The position numbers and the translations under genes were made by a program. Source: an uncultured bacterium (GTDB lineage: Bacteria > Cyanobacteriota > Vampirovibrionia > Gastranaerophilales > Gastranaerophilaceae). Taken from it: a stretch of 64,000 bases of DNA. Of this stretch, positions 51,042-59,857 are shown piece after piece. The stretch is from the NCBI GenBank assembly GCA_949294395.1, contig CASFGU010000003.1:35991-99990 (forward strand), written 5' to 3'. The stretch's first letter is position 1; each line of letters opens with the position of its first letter. The notes under the pieces were generated by a model, which did not search any database, was not told the origin of the DNA, and saw nothing but the letters and a program-made list of their open reading frames with translations.

Positions 51042-51896
51042 CTATTTAAAGCGCTGGAAATTTATTCCGAACATAAGCCCGTTATTTTTTATACAGGTTG
51101 TGCAAAACGGAGTTTCCAGCGTTGTTTTTTGTGAATAATCGCTGAAATCGCTTCCGCATCTTCCCCTGTGGTCGTTTGAAAGAAACGGACAGGTGTATAT
51201 GCCTTTTGTGGTCAAAATTCTGCCGTATTCGCAATCAAGGGTATTCCATTCTGTATTTACAATCTCTGTATCAACTCCTTTTGTGTAGCACCCGTTAATT
51301 TCTATATTGTAATCCTGAGCCTCAAATCCTATTTTGCGGCAGACTTTTTTCAATTCTTCTCTCAGAATATTTTCGTCCTCCCTGTAGTAATTTGTTACGC
51401 ATAATACAGGGTTAAAATCGTATTTGATAAGACTTTTTACGGCATGGAGCACCTGCCTGTATGTTCCGCGGCCTCTTATGTCATCGCTTTTTACTTCATT
51501 GTAGTGATCTATACTTAGTTTGAAAATGATTTCGTATTCACTTTCATCTTCGACTCTTTTCAGAAAGCGTGCTTTCTTTTCGTTAATAAAGCTTCCGTTA
51601 GTGCAGATGCACACAGGGCATCTTTTAAGACAGAGGCGCAGAATACTGTTAAAATCAGGATGTGTCATCGGCTCTGCACCGGTCAGATAAATACACTCAA
51701 CAGGCTCTTTCATTGTGTCATTCAGCGCTTTTTTTATTGTATCAATCTGTATAAAATCCTTAACCTTTTTTGAAAGCGGAAAATCAATATAGCAGTGTTT
51801 GCAGCGCTGGTTGCAGTTTTTTTCAGTCAGTTCTATAAATAAATTGTTCAGTGCCTTCATTTGGCATACAGGTGCCTGATAGATTGATGATTTCAT
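51042..51896 (-). CDS. Radical SAM protein with SPASM/twitch-like C-terminal cysteines
   Basis: The ATG at 51896 follows AAAGGAGAG, giving 284 residues. The SAM cluster motif is CNQRCKHCY near residue 25, with YLTGAEPMTHPDF as the GGE-type motif. C-terminal cysteines in CEYGRILTTKGIYTCPF ... GRCGSDF ... CTTC could bind an auxiliary cluster. The substrate is unknown; peptide modification or a small-molecule role are both possible. No precursor peptide gene is obvious nearby. It is convergent with pilO. Confidence 0.85.
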   Translation of the reverse strand: MKSSIYQAPVCQMKALNNLFIELTEKNCNQRCKHCYIDFPLSKKVKDFIQIDTIKKALNDTMKEPVECIYLTGAEPMTHPDFNSILRLCLKRCPVCICTNGSFINEKKARFLKRVEDESEYEIIFKLSIDHYNEVKSDDIRGRGTYRQVLHAVKSLIKYDFNPVLCVTNYYREDENILREELKKVCRKIGFEAQDYNIEINGCYTKGVDTEIVNTEWNTLDCEYGRILTTKGIYTCPFLSNDHRGRCGSDFSDYSQKTTLETPFCTTCIKNNGLMFGINFQRFK

Positions 51897-52012
51897 ATAT
51901 AAACTCTCCTTTAATATAAAATTATTGTATGAATAACAATTTTTTATTGAAATCATCCAACTATCTATTTGTTGGTGTAAATTGTTAAAAAGGCGATAGG
52001 GCAATAAGGTAA

Positions 52013-52048
52013 CAAAAAAAGATAAGTTATCCTGAATTTGCTTATCTT
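52013..52048 (-). terminator. Terminator of the comF operon
   Basis: On the minus strand AAGATAAG and CTTATCTT pair around a 14-base loop followed by seven Ts. Confidence 0.8.
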
Positions 52049-52364
52049 AACGTTTTTTAAAATCCTGAGGTTTTTTATCCTGGAGCCAGCGGCTCATAAT
52101 ATAATGTTCATAGCTGAGTGCATAATTGTATAAAGCTTTAACAAGAACACGCCCGCTTTCTGATTTTCCGGTTATGAAAAAATCTCCCGCTTTGTTTTCT
52201 GCAAGCATAATCTCTCTGTGAACAATTTTGTCAGCGTGGTTTTTCGGATTTTTGTAAATTACCAGCCTTATCCACTTGCAAAGAAGCTTTGTGGCAGTTG
52301 TTTTGTTCTGTGCAATATCGTCGTTATACTGTTGTAAAAATTTTGAAAATTCTGATAATATCAT
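52047..52364 (-). CDS. Hypothetical protein, 105 aa, downstream of comF
   Basis: The family is not recognised. This small, mainly helical, basic protein has no signal peptide or membrane segment; MLAENKAGDFFITGKSESGRVL is a likely strand-loop part. Its ATG shares one base with the comF stop, so it is translated with comF, which hints at a role linked to DNA uptake or nucleotide metabolism. Confidence 0.65.
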   Translation of the reverse strand: MILSEFSKFLQQYNDDIAQNKTTATKLLCKWIRLVIYKNPKNHADKIVHREIMLAENKAGDFFITGKSESGRVLVKALYNYALSYEHYIMSRWLQDKKPQDFKKR

Positions 52365-53011
52365 TATTCCTCAAACGGGGTTGTGGCTGCAAAACATACT
52401 ATATCTTCAATGCCGTATTTTTTCAATTCTTTAATCATTTCTTCAAAAGTTGAACCTGTTGTGCAGATGTCATCAATCAACAGTACGGTGCCGCCTGAAA
52501 GTTTTGTGCGGTCAACCTCAAAGGCGTTAGAAAGGTTTTGCATTCTTTCTGCTTTTTTTAGTTTGTACTGCGGTTTCGTGTCTTTAATCCTTTTAATCAG
52601 TGCCGGATTGTAATTATAACCTGTAAGTTTGCAAAACTCAACAGCCGTAAGTTCCATGTGATTGTATTTGCGCTGTTTTTTACGCGTTTCAAAAATAGGA
52701 ACAGGCACAACCTGAAATTTTCTGTCATCTGTAATATTTTGCCAGTATTCGTACATAAATTTTGCAAGAAAGTAAGCAAGTTCTTTTTGCCTGTGGTATT
52801 TTAAGCCACGTATAAGTTTCTGGAGGTTTTTTGCGTAAACACCTGCGCAGTAGACTTTTTTGCCTTCAATAATCCTGTTTACTTTATATGGTTGAAAATC
52901 CAGAGTTTCGTAACATTTTGAGCACATTCTGGTATTTTCGCGCGAACTTTTGCAAAAATAACATTTCTTTTTATAAATCCAGTCCAGAAGTCCGGTTAAA
53001 AAATCTTTCAT
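52364..53011 (-). CDS. comF: ComF-family phosphoribosyltransferase-like protein
   Basis: This 215-residue protein has an N-terminal zinc ribbon (CYFCKSSRENTRMCSKC, residues 17-33), the NHMELTA helix, and the PRPP-binding loop VLLIDDICTTGST near residue 180. ComF is needed for natural transformation in several bacteria, where it acts in the cytoplasm with the ssDNA uptake helicase. Together with type IV pilus genes 2 kb upstream it suggests possible competence. Confidence 0.92.
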   Translation of the reverse strand: MKDFLTGLLDWIYKKKCYFCKSSRENTRMCSKCYETLDFQPYKVNRIIEGKKVYCAGVYAKNLQKLIRGLKYHRQKELAYFLAKFMYEYWQNITDDRKFQVVPVPIFETRKKQRKYNHMELTAVEFCKLTGYNYNPALIKRIKDTKPQYKLKKAERMQNLSNAFEVDRTKLSGGTVLLIDDICTTGSTFEEMIKELKKYGIEDIVCFAATTPFEE

Positions 53012-53077
53012 ATTTGAATTATAGCATAGAAACTGTGTATCGACGCTTAGCGGTCGGCTGATTTATTCCGGCTCTTG

Positions 53078-54352
53078 TTATGACGGAATTTTTACGCAAA
53101 ATTCCGTTCTCACATTTTCTTCGCTCTGGACGGTAATTTCTCCGCCGTGGGCGCGAATTACCTGTTGTGAAAGGTATAGCCCCAGCCCTGTTCCTATTTT
53201 GCGGAATTTTTTAGCCGCGGAATAATATTTGTTGAAGATAAGTTTAATTTCCTCCGGCGGCACTCCCTGACCGTAATCTATAACAGAGATTGTAATATAT
53301 CCCGGAATTTCGCCTGTTTTAATGTCAATGTCTTTTTTTGTGTTGCTGTGTGAGATTGCGTTGTTTATAAGGTTTTTTATAACCCTCTCAAGCTGCATAG
53401 GATCGGCAGTTACTTTTATATCGCGTTCCGGATTGAAATTGACTTTGATTCCTGCCATTGAAGAGATTGCGTTTGTGGTGTTTACGATTTCTGTGATAAA
53501 CCCGTTCAATTTTATGTTTTCTTTTGAAAGTTTTATACCTTTTTCTTTAATTTTGTAGGTTTCCAGAACGATTTGCACAAGGTCGATAAGTTCTTTGTTA
53601 GAAATTTTCATGTTTCTCAGTGCAACCTGCTGTTTTTCGTTAATTTCTCCGAACTTGCCCTCAAGCAGAAAGTCCAGAATATTGGCTTCCGCAACTATAG
53701 GAACTTTCAGGTCGTGCGTAAGTGTTGCCACAAAATCTTCTTTTAAAGTTTCTACCTCCCGTTCATTTGTGACATCTTTTATTATAAGTACGTATCTTTT
53801 TTTGTTATCATCAAGAGAAAGCCTTATTGAACTTATTGTGAAGTTGTTTGTCGGGGTGTGCTTTATAAATACGTCTTTGTTGTTTAATCTTTCAAGATTG
53901 ATATTTTCTTCTGCAAACTGTAAAAAATCTTTAATATTTTTCCCTATAACGTCATGCCCTTTAACCCCGAACCAGGTGCTGATTTTCGGGGTTGCACGCA
54001 GAATATTCAAATGCTCATTGACAATTAGTATGCCATCAGAAAGCGAGTTTATGACAGATTCCAGAAGTTTGTTCTGGCGCATAAGTTCAGCCTGATATTC
54101 TATAATCATTTTTTCTCTGTCGTTAAGCGTTTCAACCATCCGGTTAATACTATCTGTTACGTTCTGGTATGTCGGGTGCTCCAGTTTTTCTATTTTTGTG
54201 GAAAGATTTCCGTAACGGATTGAGTTTACGGTATTGGTTACGGTTCCGAGGTAGTCGTTAATCTTTGACCAGCGTTTGTTTGTCTGGCGTGTTATCAGAA
54301 ACAGGCAGATAAACACGATGATTATACTAAAATTTATTATGTACCAGAGCAT
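53078..54352 (-). CDS. Membrane sensor histidine kinase with PAS domain
   Basis: This 424-residue protein has one N-terminal membrane helix (IINFSIIIVFICLFLI), a HAMP-like helical linker, a PAS domain (about 95-205; LLESVINSLSDGILIVNEHLNIL), HisKA with the phosphoacceptor in VATLTHDLKVPI near 222, and HATPase with NLINNAISHS, DYGQGVPPEE and GTGLGLYLSQQV. With almost no periplasmic part it probably senses through PAS. It has no adjacent response regulator. Confidence 0.92.
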   Translation of the reverse strand: MLWYIINFSIIIVFICLFLITRQTNKRWSKINDYLGTVTNTVNSIRYGNLSTKIEKLEHPTYQNVTDSINRMVETLNDREKMIIEYQAELMRQNKLLESVINSLSDGILIVNEHLNILRATPKISTWFGVKGHDVIGKNIKDFLQFAEENINLERLNNKDVFIKHTPTNNFTISSIRLSLDDNKKRYVLIIKDVTNEREVETLKEDFVATLTHDLKVPIVAEANILDFLLEGKFGEINEKQQVALRNMKISNKELIDLVQIVLETYKIKEKGIKLSKENIKLNGFITEIVNTTNAISSMAGIKVNFNPERDIKVTADPMQLERVIKNLINNAISHSNTKKDIDIKTGEIPGYITISVIDYGQGVPPEEIKLIFNKYYSAAKKFRKIGTGLGLYLSQQVIRAHGGEITVQSEENVRTEFCVKIPS

Positions 54353-54432
54353 AGAAAATCCTTTAAAATAATACCATTTTATGGTACAATTATAGCAGAC
54401 AAAGCTTTTAATGTTAATACCTTAAAGGAAGT

Positions 54433-54918
54433 ATGATGGGAAATTTGAAACTGCCTGAAACTATTAGAATGGTTATAACCGATTTCGACGGAGTTGTTAC
54501 GGATAACTGCGTTTATATAGGCGATGACTATTCTATGAGCCGCAGACTTAATTTTACAGATGTGATGGGCTTTTCCATTCTTAAAAAGAAAGATTACAAA
54601 ATAGGGATTATTTCAGGCGAAAAAAATGCCGCAATTGAACTTCTGGCAAGAAAATTTCTCATTGATGAAGTACATCAGGATATAAGGCTGAAAATAAACG
54701 TTCTGCAGTCTATTATCGAAAAGTACGGTTTCACGCAGAACGAATACGTGTATATAGGCGATGATGTGAATGATTTTGATTGTTTGAATTACGCAAAGTA
54801 TAAAATAACAGTTCCGCATGCGCCCGAAAAACTCAAAAGAATTAAAGGTATCCAGATTACGCAAAATGACGGCGGCAGCGGCGCTTTTAGAGAGGTGGCG
54901 GATTGTTTGGCAGGCTGA
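54433..54918 (+). CDS. KdsC-like HAD phosphatase
   Basis: This 161-residue protein is of the C0-type HAD family: motif I FDGVVTD (nucleophile Asp), motif II IISGEKN, and motif III YIGDDVNDFDCL. KdsC removes phosphate from KDO-8-phosphate for lipopolysaccharide; related enzymes act on sialic or other nonulosonic acid phosphates. The motif I form DGVVTD fits either. AAAGGAAG precedes the ATG. It overlaps the TPR gene by 16 bases. Confidence 0.85.
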   Translation: MMGNLKLPETIRMVITDFDGVVTDNCVYIGDDYSMSRRLNFTDVMGFSILKKKDYKIGIISGEKNAAIELLARKFLIDEVHQDIRLKINVLQSIIEKYGFTQNEYVYIGDDVNDFDCLNYAKYKITVPHAPEKLKRIKGIQITQNDGGSGAFREVADCLAG

Positions 54919-56393
54919 AAAAAATTATTGAAAAAATTAGAAAGCTTAATTTCTCGATTGATAAGTATAAAAAAGATACTATTATACAATCGCTGCCTTC
55001 TCTTGCTTTTGTGAACAGGGCAAAGAAATGTATTGAGAAAAAGGATTACAAAGAGGCTGAGCGAATTTTGAATGAAGCGCTGGAACTTCCGCAGGAGGAT
55101 GCGCTTGTTTATAAGTATTTAGGGATTGTTGCCGAAAGGACAGGGCGACCGGATGATGCGCTGGCCGCTTTCCGGAAATCTTCCATTTTGAACGGACAGG
55201 ATAAAGAAATCTGGCGTATGCTCGGGTTTTCCTATATTAATAGCAATCTTTGCGAGGATGCTGAAAAAGCTTTTGAAAATGCCAATAAAATTGTGCCATC
55301 CAACACTGATACCTTTACCGGATGGGGGATGGCTCTTATGAAGCAGAAAAGGTTTTCGGAAGCGCATGAAAAGTTTATAGAAGCCGCAAAGATTAATAAA
55401 TATAATTTTATGGCGATTTTGCTTGCCGCGATAATGGAAGTAAGGCTTGAGCGGTATGACGATGCGGAGGCGAAGCTTAATTTCCTCGCAAACGTCAGTC
55501 CTAATGAGTCGAATACTTACGAGTATGCCAATTTGAAGTATATTAAAGGGGATTATAAAAGTGCCGAGCATTACGCTAAGAAAGCACTTGATTTTAATGC
55601 AAATATGCTTCCTGTGTATCTTCTTCTCGGTAGAATTTATACTGTCCGGCGTGAAAAGGCACAGGCACTCGCAGCCTATGAAGAAGCGTTTAAAAGAGAT
55701 TTGATAACACCGAATTTGTTTTATGATTGGGGAATTTCGCTTCAAAAGTTTGAGGAATTTGAGCAGGCAAAAGAAAAGTTTGAAAAAGTGCTTGAACTTG
55801 CTCCTGACGAGGAAGATGCTGTTGCCGGAAAAGCTCTTTGCGATGCAATGACCGCAGATGTTCAGGAAGCAGGTAAAGTGCTCGTTCCGCTGCTTGAAAA
55901 AAATTCTGATTGCTATCCTGCATTGAAAGGCATGGCTTTTGTAAAATTTAAGACAGGATGTTTCGAGGAGGCAATAGAAGAATTTAAATCTGTCCTCAAG
56001 CAGGATAGCACAGATGTTTCTGTTTATTTTTATATCGCAGAGGCTTATGTGAAGCTTTCAAACGATTCTATGGCAAGAGAATACTTTGAACACAGTTTGA
56101 AAGACAATCCGAAACACTTGCAATCTTATGTTTCGTATTCTAATTATCTGATTGAAAAAGGCGACTATCAGGAGGCGCAGCGCAAACTCCGCCGTGCCCT
56201 TAAAGTTGATGAAAATAATCTTGATTTGTTAAATCTTTTGTTTCATGTAAGTTACGTACTTGTCAAAGATAACGTTTGTGAATATAATGTAAAAGAAGCT
56301 CTCTCAATAGCAGAGAAAATTTATTCAATAGATGAAAACGCATTTCAGTATGCGGAAGAACAAAATAATCTGGAAAAGCTTATAAACAGCTAG
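54903..56393 (+). CDS. TPR-repeat protein
   Basis: This 496-residue cytoplasmic protein is built of about 11 TPR units, clear in KYLGIVAERTGRPDDALAAF, WGMALMKQKRFSEAHEKF, LKYIKGDYKSAEHYAKKAL and YIAEAYVKLSNDSMAREYF. There is no signal peptide. The start is TTG at 54903 with GAGG upstream, inside the KdsC-like gene, so translation is probably coupled. Its binding partner is unknown. Confidence 0.87.
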   Translation: MFGRLKKIIEKIRKLNFSIDKYKKDTIIQSLPSLAFVNRAKKCIEKKDYKEAERILNEALELPQEDALVYKYLGIVAERTGRPDDALAAFRKSSILNGQDKEIWRMLGFSYINSNLCEDAEKAFENANKIVPSNTDTFTGWGMALMKQKRFSEAHEKFIEAAKINKYNFMAILLAAIMEVRLERYDDAEAKLNFLANVSPNESNTYEYANLKYIKGDYKSAEHYAKKALDFNANMLPVYLLLGRIYTVRREKAQALAAYEEAFKRDLITPNLFYDWGISLQKFEEFEQAKEKFEKVLELAPDEEDAVAGKALCDAMTADVQEAGKVLVPLLEKNSDCYPALKGMAFVKFKTGCFEEAIEEFKSVLKQDSTDVSVYFYIAEAYVKLSNDSMAREYFEHSLKDNPKHLQSYVSYSNYLIEKGDYQEAQRKLRRALKVDENNLDLLNLLFHVSYVLVKDNVCEYNVKEALSIAEKIYSIDENAFQYAEEQNNLEKLINS

Positions 56394-56405
56394 AAAGAGA
56401 ACCCT

Positions 56406-57671
56406 TTGAGAAAAATAATAGTTCAAAAATTCGGCGGCACCTCGGTTGCCGATACCGAAAAAATAAAAAATGTAGCAAAAATTGTCATAAATGAGAAAAA
56501 TAACGGAAATGACGTTGTTGTGGTAGTTTCCGCCATGGGGCACACAACTGACTATCTTGTTAAGATGGCAAAGGATTTGAATAACAATCCTTCGAATCGG
56601 GAGATGGACATGCTTCTTTCAACCGGCGAAGGGGTTTCTATTGCGCTTCTTGCGATGGCAATTCAGGCACAGGGTTATGATGCGGTTAGTTTTAACGCCA
56701 TGCAGATAGGAATTGTGACAGAAAACGTTCATTCAAAAGCAAGAATTATCGATATTAAAACCGACAAATTGAGAAAAAACCTTAATGAAGGCAAAATTAT
56801 TGTGGTTGCCGGTTTTCAAGGAGTAACCGAGGACGGAGAAATTACAACTCTCGGTCGCGGTGGTTCTGATACTTCCGCAGTTGCGCTGGCGGCCGCTTTG
56901 AATGCAGAAAGATGCGACATCTATACCGATGTTGAGGGTGTTTACACAACGGATCCGCGTGTTGTTCCGACAGCTTCCCGTCTTGATGAAATTTCTTACG
57001 AAGAAATGCTGGAACTTGCGCATGCGGGAGCGAATGTTCTTCATCCGCGGAGTGTTGAAACTGCAAAGCAGTTTAATGTTCCGCTGAGGGTCAGGAGCAG
57101 TTTTAAAACAGATAACTTAGGTACTTTAATTTTAGGAGTTGACAAAATGGAAATATACAAACCGGTTGCAGGGGTGGCTGCTGATTTGTCACAGGCAAGA
57201 TTTGTAGTATGCGATGTTCCTGACGTTCCGGGACAGGCTGCAAAATTGTTCAGCAACCTCGCTAAGCAGAATATTTCGGTAGATATGATTATTCAGTCTT
57301 ATGCAAGAAAAGTTTCTAACACAAATGATATAGCATTCACAATAGATAGTTCCGATATTGATAAAACGCTGGAAACTCTAAATGCGCTCAAACCTGAATT
57401 AAAATGCGGCGAAATTCAGGTTAATTCCGAGATTGCAAAGGTTTCAATCGTAGGCGCAGGTATGATAGACAGACCGGGTATTGCGTCAACTATGTTTGAA
57501 ACTCTGGCAGAGCAGGGAATTAATATTAAAATGATTTCAACAAGTGAAATTAAAATCAGCTGTCTTGTTGATAAAACAGATGCGCAAAAGGCTGTTAAAG
57601 CATTGCATGATGTGTTTGACCTTTCATGTGACGAGGTTGCCGAGGTTAAGGGCGATCTTCCGGATGTGTAA
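56406..57671 (+). CDS. lysC: Aspartate kinase
   Basis: The 421-residue enzyme phosphorylates aspartate at the head of the lysine, threonine and methionine pathways. The signature KFGGTSVAD is at the N-terminus, with TLGRGGSDTSAVALAAAL and IYTDVEGVYTTDPR in the catalytic domain, then two ACT domains (AAKLFSNLAKQNISVDMI; ASTMFETLAEQGINIKMIS) for feedback control. The start is TTG at 56406, 12 bases after the TPR gene. Confidence 0.96.
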   Translation: MRKIIVQKFGGTSVADTEKIKNVAKIVINEKNNGNDVVVVVSAMGHTTDYLVKMAKDLNNNPSNREMDMLLSTGEGVSIALLAMAIQAQGYDAVSFNAMQIGIVTENVHSKARIIDIKTDKLRKNLNEGKIIVVAGFQGVTEDGEITTLGRGGSDTSAVALAAALNAERCDIYTDVEGVYTTDPRVVPTASRLDEISYEEMLELAHAGANVLHPRSVETAKQFNVPLRVRSSFKTDNLGTLILGVDKMEIYKPVAGVAADLSQARFVVCDVPDVPGQAAKLFSNLAKQNISVDMIIQSYARKVSNTNDIAFTIDSSDIDKTLETLNALKPELKCGEIQVNSEIAKVSIVGAGMIDRPGIASTMFETLAEQGINIKMISTSEIKISCLVDKTDAQKAVKALHDVFDLSCDEVAEVKGDLPDV

Positions 57672-57690
57672 TATAAAGTTATCAAATCTG

Positions 57691-57726
57691 AAAAATCGCA
57701 GCCTTTTAGAGGGCTGTGATTTTTTA
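57691..57726 (+). terminator. Terminator of lysC
   Basis: AAAAATCGCAGCC and GGGCTGTGATTTTT form a stem with one mismatch, then Ts. Confidence 0.88.
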
Positions 57727-57756
57727 TATCCGCGGGTTTTGCCTGATATATTTTTC

Positions 57757-57781
57757 AAAAAAAAAGGAGCCGCAAGGCTCC
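57757..57781 (-). terminator. Minus-strand hairpin and T-run with no minus-strand gene
   Basis: GGAGCC and GGCTCC with a four-base loop; on the minus strand a run of nine Ts follows. Nothing on the minus strand between here and 58935 is coding, so it may end an antisense or small RNA, or serve as a second barrier behind lysC. Confidence 0.5.
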
Positions 57782-58137
57782 GTTGGAATTAAGAATAGCT
57801 GGAAGTATGAAAAAGATTTAATTATATTAAACGGAATTAGTGTACTTTTTACAATTACCCATCCGGAGAATCCTGTTCGGGTAATAATTTTATATAAAAA
57901 TTTTCTATATCACCCATGCGGATATATTTTTACAAAAGTGCTACAAATTACGTAATTGTAATAAGTGTATTTTTGCCACTTTATGGCAAATTGCAAATAT
58001 GGAGCCAATTTTGACTTTCTTAATAAAACTTTATAATAGGGGTTGACAAAATATTTTTTATAGTTTATAGTAAAAATGTAAGATGAAGTGTTAAAAAAAC
58101 ACTTAATAAGAAAAAGCCTTACGAGAGGAGGGCAATT
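57782..58137. other. Intergenic leader region of the 58138 gene
   Basis: There is no gene in this stretch. A palindrome TTTGCCA-CTTTA-TGGCAAA at 57972-57990 may be an operator. The promoter at 58043-58071 is followed by a leader of about 60 bases containing the hairpin AAGTGTT-AAAAA-AACACTT (58085-58104). Confidence 0.55.
58043..58071 (+). promoter_or_regulatory. Strong sigma-70 type promoter
   Basis: TTGACA at 58043-58048 and TATAGT at 58066-58071 are separated by exactly 17 bases. It serves the small gene at 58138. Confidence 0.85.
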
Positions 58138-58422
58138 ATGATAACAATTAATCCGGTAAACTTTAACAACAAAAAATACGTTTCTTTCGGCGAAGGAAAC
58201 CTCAATAATATAACTTCAAGCGTCGGTATCCTTTCATTACAGGCTCCTGATGCTAAAAGACAGTTTGCAGGTAATTTATATATGACAAAACAGGCAGATG
58301 CCGTTCAGACAAATCCGGCTAAAGCATTTGTTTACAAACTTGTCAAGGCTTATAATATGGCTGTTCAGTCAGAACAGAAAAATCACGTTAGCAACCCTAA
58401 ACAGATTTCATTTATCGGCTAG
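58138..58422 (+). CDS. Small protein with VSFGEG and C-terminal ISFIG motifs
   Basis: This 94-residue protein has a near-ideal promoter and the Shine-Dalgarno GAGGAGG, so high expression is likely. The N-terminus is INPVNFNNKKYVSFGEGN, the middle is a Lys/Ala helix (AFVYKLVKAYNMAVQSEQ) and the last residues are QISFIG. There is no signal peptide, no cysteine and no known family. The SFxG-type ends resemble the starts of the proteins at 25689 and 59858. Confidence 0.75.
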   Translation: MITINPVNFNNKKYVSFGEGNLNNITSSVGILSLQAPDAKRQFAGNLYMTKQADAVQTNPAKAFVYKLVKAYNMAVQSEQKNHVSNPKQISFIG

Positions 58423-58511
58423 TTTAGAGTTGACATCTGATTTGCATTTACCCCCCAATTTACTGATAGTAATATACTCCATGTTACTAGGTATAAACTT
58501 CATAGTTTGAT

Positions 58512-58541
58512 TTATCCTTTCCTTGAGAAAGGAAAGGATAA
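58512..58541 (+). promoter_or_regulatory. Hairpin burying the Shine-Dalgarno of the rhodanese gene
   Basis: A 13-bp perfect stem (core ATCCTTTCCTT-GAGA-AAGGAAAGGAT) contains the whole AAAGGAAAGG ribosome site, and the ATG follows at 58548. There is no T-run, so it is not a terminator. Translation should depend on opening of the stem. Confidence 0.7.
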
Positions 58542-58547
58542 CAAATT

Positions 58548-58928
58548 ATGGATGACAAAATTAAAGAAATGAGAAAAAATCCGGAGGCAGCAAGGAATTA
58601 TTTTACTGAATGTCTTGCTTTTACGATTGGACCGGTTGAATTAAAAAGTCTGATGGATGACGAGAGTATTAATCTTGTGGATGTGAGGAGAGAAGCTGAT
58701 TTTGAGGTGTCACATATTCCATCTGCAATATCAATTCCGAAAGATGAAATTCCGGATAAGCTAGACATGCTTGATAAAGAAAAGACTACAGTTGTCTACT
58801 GTTATAATTCTCAGTGTCATCTAGGAGCCGAAGCGTGCCTGATTCTTTCGGATTATAAGTATCCTTGCGTACTTCTGGAGGGCGGGTTTAAGGTGTGGAA
58901 AGAGGATTTCCTTTTTGCAACAACATAA
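58548..58928 (+). CDS. Rhodanese-domain protein
   Basis: This 126-residue single-domain rhodanese has VELKSLMDDESINLVDVRREADFEVSHIPSAISIP, and the active-site loop VVYCYNSQCHLG with the catalytic Cys near residue 87, then LLEGGFKVWKED. It would carry sulfane sulfur in the cytoplasm. The active loop lacks the basic residues of thiosulfate sulfurtransferases, so the donor is unknown. Confidence 0.9.
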   Translation: MDDKIKEMRKNPEAARNYFTECLAFTIGPVELKSLMDDESINLVDVRREADFEVSHIPSAISIPKDEIPDKLDMLDKEKTTVVYCYNSQCHLGAEACLILSDYKYPCVLLEGGFKVWKEDFLFATT

Positions 58929-58934
58929 TTTTGC

Positions 58935-59654
58935 TTAAATACTGGCGCCACCGTTGTTCATTTTTTTGAAAACGTTGGCAGAGCCTTCTTTTTCTTTTAC
59001 GGCATTTATGACAAACTCGTTTGCCTCGCTGTCGCGTGCGATTGCTTCTTTCAATTCCAGCATGTCTTTGTAGTTAAGTTTTTTTATTGAAGGATCATTC
59101 ACATTTTTCAGATATTTTTTGAAATTTTCCTGAGCTTCAAAATTGAAGCCGGGAAGCTTCATATTCAGGGAATACCATTTGTAGAATTCCCTCAGCATAT
59201 AGTAAGGTTCGATGGTTCCTTCGCTCAAAACTATTGCCGGAGTTGAGGTTAGGCCGAGTTTGTGCTTTATGAAAAAGTTCAGGTAAAACGCCTTGAAACC
59301 TTTCAGCGAGGTGATTAATCCTTCTTCTTCACCTATTGGTTTTAGAATTTTTGAAGCGTTTTTGAGTTTATAAACTTTTGTGCCCTGCGCTTCAATATAT
59401 TCAAGCAGTTTTTGCGGATTGTTTGCACATGAGGACATAATATCAGATACATTTTTTTTAACAAGTTCTATATTCTGGTTTGTCTGCGCATTTAAAGTAA
59501 GGGTTTCCGTGCCTGAGATAACAGTCTTGCTTGTGGATGAGGAAAACTTTGTGTCAAGATGTTTCCCGAGTTTTTTGGCAAGGATTGCCTCTTTTATTGA
59601 CAGAAAAAAGTATTGAATATTTTTTGCAAAATTTTTCATAACAAAAATATACAT
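58935..59654 (-). CDS. Hypothetical protein, 239 aa
   Basis: No family is recognised. The sequence is basic and helical at the start (FFLSIKEAILAKKLGKHLDTKF), with a Ser/Thr-rich turn, then helical up to the end (YKDMLELKEAIARDSEANEF). There is no signal peptide; the hydrophobic piece GFKAFYLNFFIKHKLGL is short. ATGs at 59654 and 59639 are both possible, with no ribosome site before either. It is convergent with the rhodanese gene, six bases apart. Confidence 0.65.
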   Translation of the reverse strand: MYIFVMKNFAKNIQYFFLSIKEAILAKKLGKHLDTKFSSSTSKTVISGTETLTLNAQTNQNIELVKKNVSDIMSSCANNPQKLLEYIEAQGTKVYKLKNASKILKPIGEEEGLITSLKGFKAFYLNFFIKHKLGLTSTPAIVLSEGTIEPYYMLREFYKWYSLNMKLPGFNFEAQENFKKYLKNVNDPSIKKLNYKDMLELKEAIARDSEANEFVINAVKEKEGSANVFKKMNNGGASI

Positions 59655-59762
59655 TATTAAATTAATGTTGCCGTCCTCTGTGTAGTTGAAATATGTTACA
59701 AATGTTACGGAATTTTAAGTTTCTGAAATAATGCTCTGTCTGCCGGTTTTTATATATTTAAG

Positions 59763-59774
59763 TATAGCTATACA
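59763..59774 (+). promoter_or_regulatory. Palindrome GTATAGCTATAC upstream of 59858
   Basis: A perfect 12-base palindrome lies 84 bases before the start codon and includes -10-like TATAGC/TATACA. It may be part of the promoter or an operator. Confidence 0.35.
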
Positions 59775-59826
59775 AGAGAGAGTAATTTTGGTACGAATTA
59801 TTCAAAAACTGAACAAAAGCTCTAAA

Positions 59827-59857
59827 AGCTTCTCCTTAAAGAGTGAAAGGAGGGGCT
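59827..59857 (+). promoter_or_regulatory. Hairpin burying the Shine-Dalgarno of the 59858 gene
   Basis: AGCTTCTCCTT pairs with AAGGAGGGGCT (nine Watson-Crick and two G-U pairs) around a nine-base loop. The right arm contains the complete ribosome site and ends at the base before the ATG. Confidence 0.6.
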
